64,000 nucleotides of DNA from Geodermatophilus telluris (GTDB taxonomy: Bacteria; Actinomycetota; Actinomycetes; Mycobacteriales; Geodermatophilaceae). A program made the position numbers and the translations under genes. Of this stretch, positions 1 to 8,128 are shown piece after piece (the first letter of the stretch is position 1; each line of letters opens with the position of its first letter). The notes beneath the pieces were generated by a model that had not been told where the DNA came from, ran no database searches, and saw only the letters and a program-made list of their open reading frames with translations. The DNA lies in the NCBI RefSeq assembly GCF_900102745.1, contig NZ_FMZF01000008.1:157335-221334 (forward strand), read 5' to 3'.

Positions 1-103
1 CGTGACTCGTGGGACGGCTGGTGCAACGCCCTCACCCGTCCGGGGCATCCGCGGTGTGGGCCACGCCACCGCCACCAGCCTTTTCGGCGACACCTGACAA
101 GGC

Positions 104-131
104 GTTTCTCACCCTTCGTGATCACGGGTGG
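104..131 (+). promoter_or_regulatory. Possible SigB-type promoter for the GH13 gene
   Basis: GTTTCT (104-109) and GGGTGG (126-131) are 16 nt apart, which resembles the actinobacterial SigB/SigH-type promoter (GTTT, 13-16 nt, GGGTA). The -10 half deviates at its fifth base. Transcription would start near 138, which favours the ATG at 167 over the GTG at 128 for the downstream gene. Confidence 0.35.
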
Positions 132-166
132 GTCAGCAGACCGCCCGGGGGGCCGATCCTCTCCGC

Positions 167-1807
167 ATGTCCGCTCGACTCGTCGCTGCCGGCACCGCCG
201 CCGGCCAGCAGCCGTGGTCCCGGCCGGCTCCCGCCCAGGAGCAGCCCTGGTGGCGCTCGGCCGTCGTCTACCAGGTGTACCTGCGCTCGTTCGCCGACGG
301 CAACGGCGACGGCATCGGCGACCTGGCCGGCCTGCGCGCCCGCCTGCCCTACCTGTCGTGGCTGGGCGTCGACGCGCTGTGGATCAACCCGCACTACCCC
401 TCGGGCGGGGCGGACGGCGGCTACGACGTCGTCGACTACCGCGCCGTGGACCCCGAGTACGGCGACGTGTCCGACGTCGAGGCGCTGGTGGCCGACGCGC
501 GGCAGCTGGGCCTGCGCGTCGTGCTCGACGTCGTCCCCAACCACACCTCCGACCGGCACCCCTGGTTCCAGGCGGCGCTGGCCGACCCCGACGCCCCGGA
601 GGCGTCGCGCTACCACTTCGCCCCGCCGTCGGAGGAGCCGCCGAACAACTGGCGCTCGCTGTTCGGCGGCCCGGCCTGGTCGCGCACCCCCGACGGCCGC
701 TGGTACCTGCACCTGTTCGCCCCCGAGCAGCCCGACCTCAACTGGCGCGACCCGGTGGTGGCCGAGGACTTCGAGCGCACGCTGCGCTTCTGGCTCGACC
801 GCGGCGTGAGCGGCTTCCGCGTCGACGTCGCCTACGGCCTGTACAAGGACCCGGAGCTGCGCGACAACCCCGGCAGCTACTCCCCCACCCTCTTCGGGCA
901 CGGCCCCGAGCAGGCGATGACCTGGAACCAGCCCGAGGTGCACGACGTCTGGCGTCGGTGGCGGTCGGTGTGCGACGAGTACCCGGACACCATGCTGGTG
1001 GGCGAGGTCTGCCTGGCCGACCTCGACGAGGTGGCCCTCTACTCGCGGCCCGACGAGTTGCACCAGTCGCTGTCGTTCCGGCTGCTGAAGTCGCGGTGGG
1101 AGACGCCGGCGTTCGCCGAGGCGATCGGCAGCGCGCTCGACGCGTTCGGCCGGGTGGGCGCCCCGGTGTCGTGGGTGCTGGGCAACCACGACAAGGACCG
1201 CATGGTCAGCCGCTTCGGCGGCAGCGAGACCGGCCTGGCCCGCGCCCGCGCGGCCGCGCTGCTGCTGCTGTCGCTGCCCGGCTCGGCCTACGTCTACGCC
1301 GGTGACGAGCTGGGCCTGCCGCAGGCGCACGTGCCCGACGAGGCCAAGCAGGACCCGATCTTCTTCCGCAGCGGCGGCGAGCGCGCCGGCCGCGACGGCT
1401 GCCGGGTCCCGATGCCGTGGAACGCGACGGCCGGCGTGGGCTTCTCCCCCGCGGGCGCCGCGAAGCCGTGGCTGCCGGTGCCCGCCGAGTGGCGGCGGCA
1501 CGCCGTCTCCCGGCAGACCCGCGACTCCGGCTCGGTGCTGCACCTCTACCGCGAGGCGCTGGCGGTGCGTGCCGAGCACCCGGCGCTGGGCACCGGCGAG
1601 GCCACCGTGAGCACCCGCGGCGACGTGCTGACCGTGCGCTGCACCGGGCAGGGGCGCACCGTGCGCTGCGTGGTCAACATGGGCACCGACACCGCGTGGG
1701 TCCGCTCGCGCGGCGAGGTGCTGCTGGAGTCCGGCCCCGGGGTGCACACCTCGGCCGGCTCGGTGGCGCTGCCGCCCGACACCGCCGTCTGGATCGCCGA
1801 GGACTAG
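167..1807 (+). CDS. GH13 alpha-glucosidase / oligo-1,6-glucosidase-like glycoside hydrolase
   Basis: Predicted cytosolic alpha-glucosidase acting on short alpha-glucans or disaccharides with retention of configuration. The (beta/alpha)8 catalytic domain shows all four GH13 signatures: DVVPNHTS (region I, about residue 122), GFRVDVA with the nucleophile Asp near residue 220, LVGEV with the acid/base Glu, and LGNHDKDR with the transition-state Asp. The loop DGNGDGIGD near the N-terminus is typical of the oligo-1,6-glucosidase/sucrose-isomerase subfamily. The protein is 546 aa, normal for the family, and has no signal peptide. Start chosen at ATG 167; GTG 128 in the same frame would add 13 residues but lies inside the putative promoter. 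The substrate (maltose, sucrose or trehalose) cannot be told from the sequence. No sugar transporter or regulator lies beside it within the window. Confidence 0.9.
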   Translation: MSARLVAAGTAAGQQPWSRPAPAQEQPWWRSAVVYQVYLRSFADGNGDGIGDLAGLRARLPYLSWLGVDALWINPHYPSGGADGGYDVVDYRAVDPEYGDVSDVEALVADARQLGLRVVLDVVPNHTSDRHPWFQAALADPDAPEASRYHFAPPSEEPPNNWRSLFGGPAWSRTPDGRWYLHLFAPEQPDLNWRDPVVAEDFERTLRFWLDRGVSGFRVDVAYGLYKDPELRDNPGSYSPTLFGHGPEQAMTWNQPEVHDVWRRWRSVCDEYPDTMLVGEVCLADLDEVALYSRPDELHQSLSFRLLKSRWETPAFAEAIGSALDAFGRVGAPVSWVLGNHDKDRMVSRFGGSETGLARARAAALLLLSLPGSAYVYAGDELGLPQAHVPDEAKQDPIFFRSGGERAGRDGCRVPMPWNATAGVGFSPAGAAKPWLPVPAEWRRHAVSRQTRDSGSVLHLYREALAVRAEHPALGTGEATVSTRGDVLTVRCTGQGRTVRCVVNMGTDTAWVRSRGEVLLESGPGVHTSAGSVALPPDTAVWIAED

Positions 1808-1818
1808 GTGGCGGCCAC

Positions 1819-1886
1819 CTCTGCGGGCGCGTTCCGCGCGCTGCCGGCCCGATCGCGCCGGAGCGGCACGGAACCCGCCCGCAGAG
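1819..1886. repeat. Long imperfect inverted repeat (30-nt arms, 8-nt loop)
   Basis: Arms 1819-1848 and 1857-1886 are complementary over 30 nt with about six mismatches. The outer 11 bp (CTCTGCGGGCG with its complement) and the GTTCCG block are perfect. It lies between the GH13 stop (1807) and the start at 1927. It has no T-run, so it could be a factor-assisted terminator or a dispersed palindromic element. Confidence 0.6.
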
Positions 1887-1926
1887 CGCCGTGGAGCGGC
1901 ACCCGTCGCGGGCCCAGGATGGCGCC

Positions 1927-2310
1927 GTGACGCCCGAGCGCTGCCCCTGCGGCACCGGCCTGCCCTACGCGGAGTGCTGCGGGCGGCTGCACGACGGGAC
2001 GGCGGCCGCGGCCACCGCCGAGCAGCTGATGCGCTCTCGGTACAGCGCCTTCGCCGTCGGCGACGCCGCCTACCTGCAGGACACCTGGGACCCGGCCACC
2101 CGGCCGCGCGGCCTGGCGCTCGACCCGGCGCTGCGCTGGACCGGCCTGGAGGTGCTCGCCACCACCGGTGGTGGCCTGTTCGACGCCGAGGGCACGGTCA
2201 CCTTCCGCGCGCACGCCCGCGCGGGCGGCGAGGACCACGTGCAGGCCGAGCGCAGCCGGTTCCGCCGCGTCGACGGCCGGTGGGTCTACGTCGACGGCGA
2301 CCCGGCCTGA
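1927..2310 (+). CDS. YchJ-like SEC-C motif protein (UPF0225 type)
   Basis: 127-aa protein of the YchJ/UPF0225 type; the cellular role is unknown. The N-terminus carries a cysteine-rich SEC-C zinc-binding motif (CPCGTGLPYAECC, residues 6-18). It is followed by MRSRYSAF, the hallmark of the family, and an NTF2-like alpha+beta domain ending in GRWVYVDGD. Start is GTG 1927. A CAGGAT hexamer ends 6 nt upstream, so the mRNA may be leaderless. The gene converges on the response regulator with only 4 nt between stop codons; the two stops form the palindrome TGAGCGCTCA. Length is normal for the short actinobacterial members, which lack the second C-terminal SEC-C motif of the E. coli protein. Confidence 0.85.
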   Translation: MTPERCPCGTGLPYAECCGRLHDGTAAAATAEQLMRSRYSAFAVGDAAYLQDTWDPATRPRGLALDPALRWTGLEVLATTGGGLFDAEGTVTFRAHARAGGEDHVQAERSRFRRVDGRWVYVDGDPA

Positions 2311-2314
2311 GCGC

Positions 2315-2983
2315 TCACCGCCAGCGGTACTCCAGCTCGGGCCGGCCGGCGCCGCCGTAGCGGGGCACCCGGTCCACCAGCCCGGTCTCGGCGAGGTACT
2401 CCAGGTAGCGGCGGGCGGTGATCCGCGAGGCGCCGATGAGCTCCGCGGTCTCGGCCGCCGACACCCCCGTCGCCTGCCGGACGGCGGTGACGACGGCGTC
2501 CAGCGTCTCGCGGCCCATGCCCTTGGGCAGCGGCGCCGACCGCGACGGGCGGACGGTGCCCAGCACCCGGTCGATGTCGGCCTGCCCGGCCGCCTCGCCC
2601 CCGCCGGTCAGCCGCGCCCGGTACTCGGCGTAGGCCACCAGCCGGTCGCGCAGCGCCGGGTAGGTGAACGGCTTGAGCAGGTAGCCGACCACGCCGTGCA
2701 CCGCCGCGGCGCGCACCGTGGCCAGCTCGCGGGCCGAGGTGACGGCGAGGACGTCGACGTCGGCACCGGCGGCCCGGATCCGCCGGCAGAGGTCCAGGCC
2801 GGAGGCGTCGGGCAGGTGCAGGTCGAGCAGCACGAGGTCGACGGCGGTGCGCCCCAGCGCGGCCAGCGCCGCGGCCCCGGTGCCCGCGACGCCGACGGTG
2901 GTGAAGCCGTCGGTGCGGTCGACGTAGGCCCGGTGCGCCTCGGCGGCCACCGGCTCGTCCTCGACCACCAGCACCCGGATCAC
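2315..2983 (-). CDS. CitB/DpiA-type response regulator
   Basis: 222-aa response regulator, partner of the adjacent kinase. The receiver domain (residues 1-120) contains the acidic pair in VVEDEP, the phosphoacceptor Asp54 in LLDLHLPD, Thr/Ser near 82 and Lys104 in LLKPF. The C-terminal part (about 150-222) is a winged-helix/HTH with SAAETAELIGASRITARRYL and LAETGLV, as in the CitB/DcuR/DpiA group that controls citrate and C4-dicarboxylate genes. Its GTG start (2983) overlaps the kinase stop by 4 nt (GTGA), so the pair is translationally coupled with the kinase first. The divergent gene is a DctA transporter, the likely target. Confidence 0.9.
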   Translation of the reverse strand: MIRVLVVEDEPVAAEAHRAYVDRTDGFTTVGVAGTGAAALAALGRTAVDLVLLDLHLPDASGLDLCRRIRAAGADVDVLAVTSARELATVRAAAVHGVVGYLLKPFTYPALRDRLVAYAEYRARLTGGGEAAGQADIDRVLGTVRPSRSAPLPKGMGRETLDAVVTAVRQATGVSAAETAELIGASRITARRYLEYLAETGLVDRVPRYGGAGRPELEYRWR

Positions 2984-4659
2984 CGCGACGCCCCCGCCGG
3001 CACCGACAGCGGGATCGACACCCGGAACTCCGCCCCGGGCCCCGGCCGCACGGTGACCGTGCCGCCGTGCCGGCGCACCGCCTGCTGGACCAGCGCCAGG
3101 CCCAGCCCGCGCCCCAGGCCGGCCGGCGCGCCGTCGGGGTCGGCCTTGGTCGACCAGCCGCGCCGGAAGACCCGCTCGACGTCCTCCTCGGCCAGCCCGG
3201 GCCCGCTGTCCTCGACCCGCACCTCCAGCCGGTCGCCGTCGTCCCAGACACCCACCTGCACCTCGCGCGGCGGCTCCCCGGCCAGCGCGGCGTCGATGGC
3301 GTTGTCGAGCAGGTTGCCCACGACCGTGACCAGGTCCCCGCCCGGGATGCCGGTGACGCCCACCGAGGTGTCCGGATCGACCTCCAGGCGCACCCCGCGC
3401 TCGGCGGCGGTGGCCGCCTTGCCCAGCAGCAGCGCCGCCAGCACCGGCTCCTCCACCGCGCCGACCACCCGGTCGGTGAGCTCCTGCGCGGTGGCGAGCT
3501 GGGCGGTGGCGAACTCGACGGCCTCCTGGCTGCGGCCCAGCTCCACCAGCGAGACGGTGGCGTGCAGCCGGTTGGCGGCCTCGTGCGCCTGGGCGCGCAG
3601 CGACTCGGCGAAGGCACGCACGCTGTCGCGCTCGCCGGTGAGCGCCTGCAGCTCGGTGTGGTCGCGCAGGGTGACCACCGAGCCCGCACCGCCCGGCGAG
3701 CGCGCGGGCGAGCGGTTGACCAGCAGCACGCGGGTGTCGGTCAGGTGCACCTCGTCCACGCCGCGCTCGGCGGCGCCCAGCGCCGCGGCCAGCTCGGGAG
3801 GCAGGCCCAGCTCGTCGAGCCGGCGCCCGGCGGGGTCGCCGTCGAGGCCGAGCAGCCGGCGGCCCTCGTCGTTGGCCAGGGTCACCCGACCGTCGCGGTC
3901 GAGCAGCAGCAGCCCCTCCCGGACGGCGTGCAGCACCGCCTCGTGGTGCTCCAGCAGCGCCGCCATCGTGCCCGCGTCCAGGCCCCCGGTCTGGCGGCGC
4001 AGCCGGCGGCTGATCGCCCAGCTGCCCAGCCCGCCGACGGCGAGGGTGACCGCCGCGGTGCCGAGGATGCCCGGCACCGCCGCCGCGAGGTCGGCGCCGA
4101 CGACGTCGACGGTGAGCCCGGCCGACACCAGCGCGACGACGTCGCCGTCGGCGTCGAACACCGGTCCGGTGGTGCGCAGCGACGGCCCGAGCGTGCCGGT
4201 GTAGGTCTCGGTGAAGGTCTCCCCGGCCAGCGCCGGCGCCACCGTGCCGACGAAGGGACGGCCGATCTGCGCCGGGTCGGGGTGGGTGAAGCGGGTGCGG
4301 TCGGGCGCCATGACGGTGATGAACGACAGCCCGGTGTCGGCGCGGACCTGCTCGACGACGGGCTGCAGCACCGCGGTCGCGTCGCCGGCGGCCACGGCGT
4401 CGGCCACCAGCGGCGAGTCGGCCAGGCTCTCGACCACCGCGGTGGTGCGCTGCGCGGCCGCGCGCTCGAGGGCCGCGCGGGCGTCGAGGTAGGCGACGAC
4501 GGTGGCGGTGGTGACGACGGCGAGCAGGACGAGGGCCTGCAGCCACAGCAGCTGGCGGGCCAGGCTCGTCCCCGTGCGGGCCGGCCCGCGGCGGGTGAGG
4601 ATCGGCACGCTCCGCAGTGTCCCGCCGTGGGCGGGGGACCGTGAACGCAATGAACGCAT
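2980..4659 (-). CDS. CitA/DcuS-type sensor histidine kinase
   Basis: 559-aa membrane sensor kinase. It has an N-terminal transmembrane helix (LQALVLLAVVTTATVVAYL), an extracytoplasmic PAS/Cache domain (about 60-200) with the FTHPDPAQIGRPF motif typical of CitA/DcuS dicarboxylate sensors, a second helix (about 205-225), a cytoplasmic PAS domain (about 240-350), a dimerisation helix with the phosphoacceptor His in RAQAHEAANRLH, and an HATPase domain with N box (GNLLDNAIDA), G1 (EDSGPGL) and G2 (GRGLGLALV). It should sense an external C4-dicarboxylate or citrate and signal to the coupled regulator. Start uncertain: ATG 4659 has no ribosome binding site and lies inside a direct-repeat region; GTG 4608 in frame would remove 17 basic residues. 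Confidence 0.88.
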   Translation of the reverse strand: MRSLRSRSPAHGGTLRSVPILTRRGPARTGTSLARQLLWLQALVLLAVVTTATVVAYLDARAALERAAAQRTTAVVESLADSPLVADAVAAGDATAVLQPVVEQVRADTGLSFITVMAPDRTRFTHPDPAQIGRPFVGTVAPALAGETFTETYTGTLGPSLRTTGPVFDADGDVVALVSAGLTVDVVGADLAAAVPGILGTAAVTLAVGGLGSWAISRRLRRQTGGLDAGTMAALLEHHEAVLHAVREGLLLLDRDGRVTLANDEGRRLLGLDGDPAGRRLDELGLPPELAAALGAAERGVDEVHLTDTRVLLVNRSPARSPGGAGSVVTLRDHTELQALTGERDSVRAFAESLRAQAHEAANRLHATVSLVELGRSQEAVEFATAQLATAQELTDRVVGAVEEPVLAALLLGKAATAAERGVRLEVDPDTSVGVTGIPGGDLVTVVGNLLDNAIDAALAGEPPREVQVGVWDDGDRLEVRVEDSGPGLAEEDVERVFRRGWSTKADPDGAPAGLGRGLGLALVQQAVRRHGGTVTVRPGPGAEFRVSIPLSVPAGASR

Positions 4660-4681
4660 GCGTGACGCCGGTCACGGCGTC
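4642..4681. promoter_or_regulatory. Candidate regulator-binding region upstream of dctA
   Basis: The kinase-dctA divergent region contains two direct copies of TGAACGCA (4642-4649 and 4651-4658, 9-nt register) and an inverted repeat GACGCCG-gtca-CGGCGTC (4664-4681). Direct repeats about one helical turn apart are common response-regulator sites. That the neighbouring CitB-like protein binds here is inference. Confidence 0.35.
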
Positions 4682-4749
4682 CGGCCCACTGGGAGCCACC
4701 ACCGCCCGGGACGACCCGGGCGCCCGCCCACGACTCCCAGGAGCAGTCC

Positions 4750-6177
4750 ATGGCCGCAGGCACCGCGACCGGGCCGTCCGCCGCCAGGCGCGACCGCACG
4801 CACTGGCTCTACATCGCCGTCATCGCCGCCGTCGTCCTCGGCATCGCGGTGGGCTTCGCGTTCCCCGAGTTCGCCGTCAGCCTCAAGTGGCTGGGCACGG
4901 CCTTCGTCGGCCTCATCAAGATGCTCATCGCGCCGGTCATCTTCTGCACGATCGTGCTGGGCATCGGCGCCATCCGGCAGGCGGCCAAGGTCGGCCGGAT
5001 CGGCGGGCTGGCGCTGGGCTACTTCCTGCTCATGTCGACCGTCGCCCTGGCCATCGGCCTGGTGGTCGGCAACATCCTGCACCCCGGTGACGGGCTGCAG
5101 CTGTCCGACGAGCTGCGCGGCGCGGGTGCCGAGCTGGCCGGCACGGCCGAGGAGTCCGGCGGCACCACCGACTTCATCCTCGGCCTGATCCCGACCACGC
5201 TGGTCTCGGCGCTGACCGACGGGTCGGTGCTGCAGGCGCTGCTCGTCGCCCTGCTCACCGGCTTCGCCATCCAGGCCATGGGCCGCTCGGGCGAGCCGAT
5301 CCTGCGCGGCATCGGCCACTTCCAGAAGCTGGTCTTCCGCATCCTGGCGATGGTCATGTGGGCCGCCCCGATCGGCGCCTTCGGTGCGATCGCCGCCGTC
5401 GTCGGCGAGACCGGGATCGACGCGCTGAAGAGCCTGGCGATCATCATGCTGGGCTTCTACGCCACCTGCGCGGTGTTCGTCTTCGTCATCCTCGGCCTGA
5501 TCCTGCGGCTGGTGGCCAAGGTCAACGTCTTCTCGCTGCTGAAGTACCTGGGCCGCGAGTTCCTGCTGATCGTCTCCACCTCGTCGTCGGAGACCGCCCT
5601 GCCCCGCCTGATCGCCAAGATGGAGCACGCCGGCGTCAGCGCGCCGGTCGCGGGCATCGTCGTGCCGACCGGCTACTCCTTCAACCTCGACGGCACCGCC
5701 ATCTACCTGACCATGGCCTCGCTGTTCATCGCCGAGGCACTGGGCGACCCGCTGTCGGTCGGCGAGCAGATCGGCCTGCTGGTCTTCATGATCATCGCCT
5801 CCAAGGGTGCCGCGGGCGTCACCGGGGCCGGCCTGGCCACCCTGGCCGGCGGGCTCTCGGCGCACCGCCCGGACCTCCTGGACGGCGTCGGCCTGATCGT
5901 GGGCATCGACCGGTTCATGTCCGAGGCGCGCGCGGTGACCAACTTCGCGGGCAACGCCATCGCCACGGTGCTCATCGCCACCTGGACGAAGGAGCTCGAC
6001 CGCGACCAGCTGTCCGCGGCGCTGTCGGGCCGCAGCCGCTTCGACGAGGCGACCATGATCGACGACCACGGCCCGTCCGCGGCCGAGCTGCCGGAGCAGG
6101 CCACCAACGCCGGCCCCGGCCAGCGCGACGGCGAGGACGCGCTGCGGGAGGCGGCGACCGGCTCCGTCCGCCGCTGA
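4750..6177 (+). CDS. dctA: C4-dicarboxylate:cation symporter DctA
   Basis: 475-aa inner-membrane carrier of the dicarboxylate/amino acid:cation symporter family, expected to import succinate, fumarate and malate with H+ or Na+. It shows about eight hydrophobic segments. The conserved re-entrant motif appears as STSSSETALP, followed by PTGYSFNLDGTAIYL and the VGIDRFMSEARAVTNFAGN segment that contributes the substrate-binding Asp, Arg and Asn of DctA-type carriers. AGGAG at 4739-4743 precedes the ATG. The N-terminal and C-terminal tails are somewhat longer than in E. coli DctA. It is divergent from a CitA/CitB-like two-component system, consistent with substrate-induced expression. A strong hairpin follows the stop codon. 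Confidence 0.92.
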   Translation: MAAGTATGPSAARRDRTHWLYIAVIAAVVLGIAVGFAFPEFAVSLKWLGTAFVGLIKMLIAPVIFCTIVLGIGAIRQAAKVGRIGGLALGYFLLMSTVALAIGLVVGNILHPGDGLQLSDELRGAGAELAGTAEESGGTTDFILGLIPTTLVSALTDGSVLQALLVALLTGFAIQAMGRSGEPILRGIGHFQKLVFRILAMVMWAAPIGAFGAIAAVVGETGIDALKSLAIIMLGFYATCAVFVFVILGLILRLVAKVNVFSLLKYLGREFLLIVSTSSSETALPRLIAKMEHAGVSAPVAGIVVPTGYSFNLDGTAIYLTMASLFIAEALGDPLSVGEQIGLLVFMIIASKGAAGVTGAGLATLAGGLSAHRPDLLDGVGLIVGIDRFMSEARAVTNFAGNAIATVLIATWTKELDRDQLSAALSGRSRFDEATMIDDHGPSAAELPEQATNAGPGQRDGEDALREAATGSVRR

Positions 6178-6190
6178 CCGACCCACCCCC

Positions 6191-6226
6191 GGTGCCGGCC
6201 GTCCCCCTCGGGGGGCGGCCGGCACC
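6191..6226 (+). terminator. Terminator hairpin after dctA
   Basis: GGTGCCGGCCG (6191-6201) pairs perfectly with CGGCCGGCACC (6216-6226), and the loop adds a C5/G5 extension. It lies 13 nt after the dctA stop. There is no T-run, as is usual in high-G+C actinobacteria. Confidence 0.75.
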
Positions 6227-6261
6227 GTCGTGCCGGGGCCCGCGCTGCGACCGCCGGCGGC

Positions 6262-7437
6262 GTGTGGTCGGCTGCGCTGGTGCCCGCCCCCCTCGACGTC
6301 CTGGTCGCGGGCGCCGGGCCGGCGGGGCTGTCGGCCGCGGCCGCGTGCGCGGCGGCCGGGCTGCGCACCGCGCTGGTCGCCCCGTCGCTGCGGGTGTGGC
6401 CGGCCACCTACTGCCTGTGGGCCGACGAGCTGGCGGCGGCCGCCCCTTCGCTCGGCCTCGACCCGGGCGCGGTGGCCGCGGCGTACGCGCCGACCGTCGT
6501 CCGCACCGCCGCCGGTGGCGAGCGGCGGCTGCGGCGGGGCTACGCCCGGCTGCGCAACGGCGCGCTGCACGCGGCGCTGCTCGAGCGGCTGCGGTCGTCC
6601 GGCGGCGAGGTCGTGCCCGGGCGGGTGACCGGGGTGCGGGCCGAGGCCGGCCGCGAGGTCGCCGTCCTCTCCGGTGGCGGCGAGCGGGTGGCGCGGGTGG
6701 TGCTCGACGCCCGCGGCGGCGGCCCGGGGAGCGCGCAGCAGCGGGCCTGGGGCGAGGTGGTGGCCGGCCCGGTCGGGGACCTGGTCCCGCCCGGCGGAGC
6801 GCTGCTGATGGACTGGGCCGCGCTCGCCGACCCGGCCGCGCCGCCGGCCTTCCTCTACGGCCTGCCCCTCGACGACGGCACCGTGCTGCTGGAGGCGACG
6901 TCGCTCGCCGCGCGCCCCCCGGTGCCGCTGGAGCACCTGCGCGCCCGCCTCGGCGCGCTGCTCGCCGACCGCGGCCTGCGCCCGGCCGGGGAGGCCGAGC
7001 GGGTGGCCATCCCGCTCGACGTCCCGCCCCGCCGGACGGGCACCGTGCTGGGCGCGGCGGCGGGGCTGGTGCACCCGGCCACCGGCTACAGCGTCGCGTC
7101 CTCGCTGCGGCTGGGCCCGCGGGTGGCCGGCGCGCTGGCGGCCGGGCAGGACCCCCGGCCGGTGCTGCGCGCGGCCCGCCGCCGGACGACGGCGGGGCTG
7201 CTGGACCTCGGCCTGGAGGTGCTGCTGCCGCTGGACACCGCGGCGACCGACGCCTTCTTCGCCGCGTTCTTCACCCTGCCGGAGCGCTCGTGGGCGGCCT
7301 ACCTCGACGTCGGCGCCGCGCCCACCGCGGTCGCCGCGGCCATGGCCCGCACGTTCGCCGCGCTGCCCGCGGCCCAGCGCGCGCACCTGCTGCGCACCGC
7401 CGCCCGGGTCGGGCTGGGGCGCCTCACCCGCCGGTAG
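6262..7437 (+). CDS. Lycopene beta-cyclase family protein (CrtL/CrtY type)
   Basis: 391-aa flavoprotein expected to cyclise the psi ends of lycopene to beta-ionone rings at the membrane surface. The N-terminus has the FAD-binding Rossmann motif (VAGAGPAGLSAAAA). The cyclase-specific segments follow: LLMDW and FLYGLPLDDGTVLLEATSL in mid-protein, PLEHLRARL, HPATGYSVASSL, and FFAAFFTLP near the C-terminus, all diagnostic of CrtL-type cyclases. Start is GTG 6262; GTG 6280 is an alternative closer to the Rossmann fold. No other carotenoid gene (crtE, crtB, crtI) is in the window, so the pathway must be scattered. It is separated from dctA by a terminator and converges on the universal stress gene. 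Confidence 0.87.
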   Translation: MWSAALVPAPLDVLVAGAGPAGLSAAAACAAAGLRTALVAPSLRVWPATYCLWADELAAAAPSLGLDPGAVAAAYAPTVVRTAAGGERRLRRGYARLRNGALHAALLERLRSSGGEVVPGRVTGVRAEAGREVAVLSGGGERVARVVLDARGGGPGSAQQRAWGEVVAGPVGDLVPPGGALLMDWAALADPAAPPAFLYGLPLDDGTVLLEATSLAARPPVPLEHLRARLGALLADRGLRPAGEAERVAIPLDVPPRRTGTVLGAAAGLVHPATGYSVASSLRLGPRVAGALAAGQDPRPVLRAARRRTTAGLLDLGLEVLLPLDTAATDAFFAAFFTLPERSWAAYLDVGAAPTAVAAAMARTFAALPAAQRAHLLRTAARVGLGRLTRR

Positions 7438-7459
7438 CCCAGCCGAGCGGCGGCGGCGG

Positions 7460-8038
7460 TCAGGACCGGCGGCGGCCCGGCACGTGGTGCAGCCAGGGGT
7501 GCCGGCGGCCCGTCGACGGCTCGTCGGCGTGGGGGGTCTCGGCGTGCGGGGTCTCGGCGGGAGCCCGGGACGCCCCCTCCGGCCGGTGCGCGGTGCCCGA
7601 CCGGACGACGGTCACCGGGCACGGCGCGGCCCGGAGCACCGACGAGCTCACCGACCCCACGAGCCGGCCGGCCGCGCCGCCGCGGCCCCGGGCGCCGACG
7701 ACGAGCAGGTCGGCGCCGTCCGCGGCGGCCACCAGCGCGTCGACCGGCGCCCGGTGCACGGCCCGGCACTCGACCCGCACGCCCGGCGGCACGCCGGCCG
7801 CGGCGAGGTCGTCGGCGACCGCCTGCCGCACCGCCCGCTCGTACTCGGTCACCGGGGGCACGTAGCCGGGCTCCCAGCAGTCCGGCCGCGGCGCGGTCGG
7901 GATGCTCCAGGCCCGCACCACGGTCAGCGCCATCCCCGCTCGCGCGGCCAGCACCGCGGCCCAGGTCAGCGCCTCCCGCGCGCAGGCGGAGCCGTCGACG
8001 CCCACGACGACGGCTCCCCCGGGCGACGTCGGCTCCAC
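7460..8038 (-). CDS. Universal stress protein (UspA domain)
   Basis: 192-aa single-domain UspA protein. VVVGVDGSACAREAL at the start is the ATP-loop strand and GARGRGGAAGRLVGSVS is the G-x2-G-x9-G-S ATP-binding motif, so it should be a nucleotide-binding Usp. The last 45 residues are a low-complexity His/Thr/Pro-rich tail (repeated AETPHAETPHADEP) with no known fold. GGAGG precedes the GTG start at 8038. The neighbouring minus-strand gene is an Acg-like nitroreductase; in mycobacteria Usp and Acg-type proteins belong together to the dormancy (DosR) regulon. That parallel is known, but regulation here is only inferred. Confidence 0.9.
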   Translation of the reverse strand: MEPTSPGGAVVVGVDGSACAREALTWAAVLAARAGMALTVVRAWSIPTAPRPDCWEPGYVPPVTEYERAVRQAVADDLAAAGVPPGVRVECRAVHRAPVDALVAAADGADLLVVGARGRGGAAGRLVGSVSSSVLRAAPCPVTVVRSGTAHRPEGASRAPAETPHAETPHADEPSTGRRHPWLHHVPGRRRS

Positions 8039-8128
8039 GGCGCACCTCCTCGCCGGCCGACGGGGCCGGTCGGCACCAGTGCACCCGGCGGAGTCCGCGC
8101 GCGGCAGGGCCGGAGGTCCCGGCGGACG

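Noticed and set aside
122..1747. Long open frame antisense to the GH13 gene
   Set aside because: Long antisense frames arise throughout because G/C-rich third positions suppress stop codons; its His/Val/Arg-rich translation matches no fold, while the sense frame has all GH13 motifs.
4672..7386. A 904-codon minus-strand frame over dctA and lycopene cyclase
   Set aside because: Antisense shadow covering two genes with unambiguous motifs.
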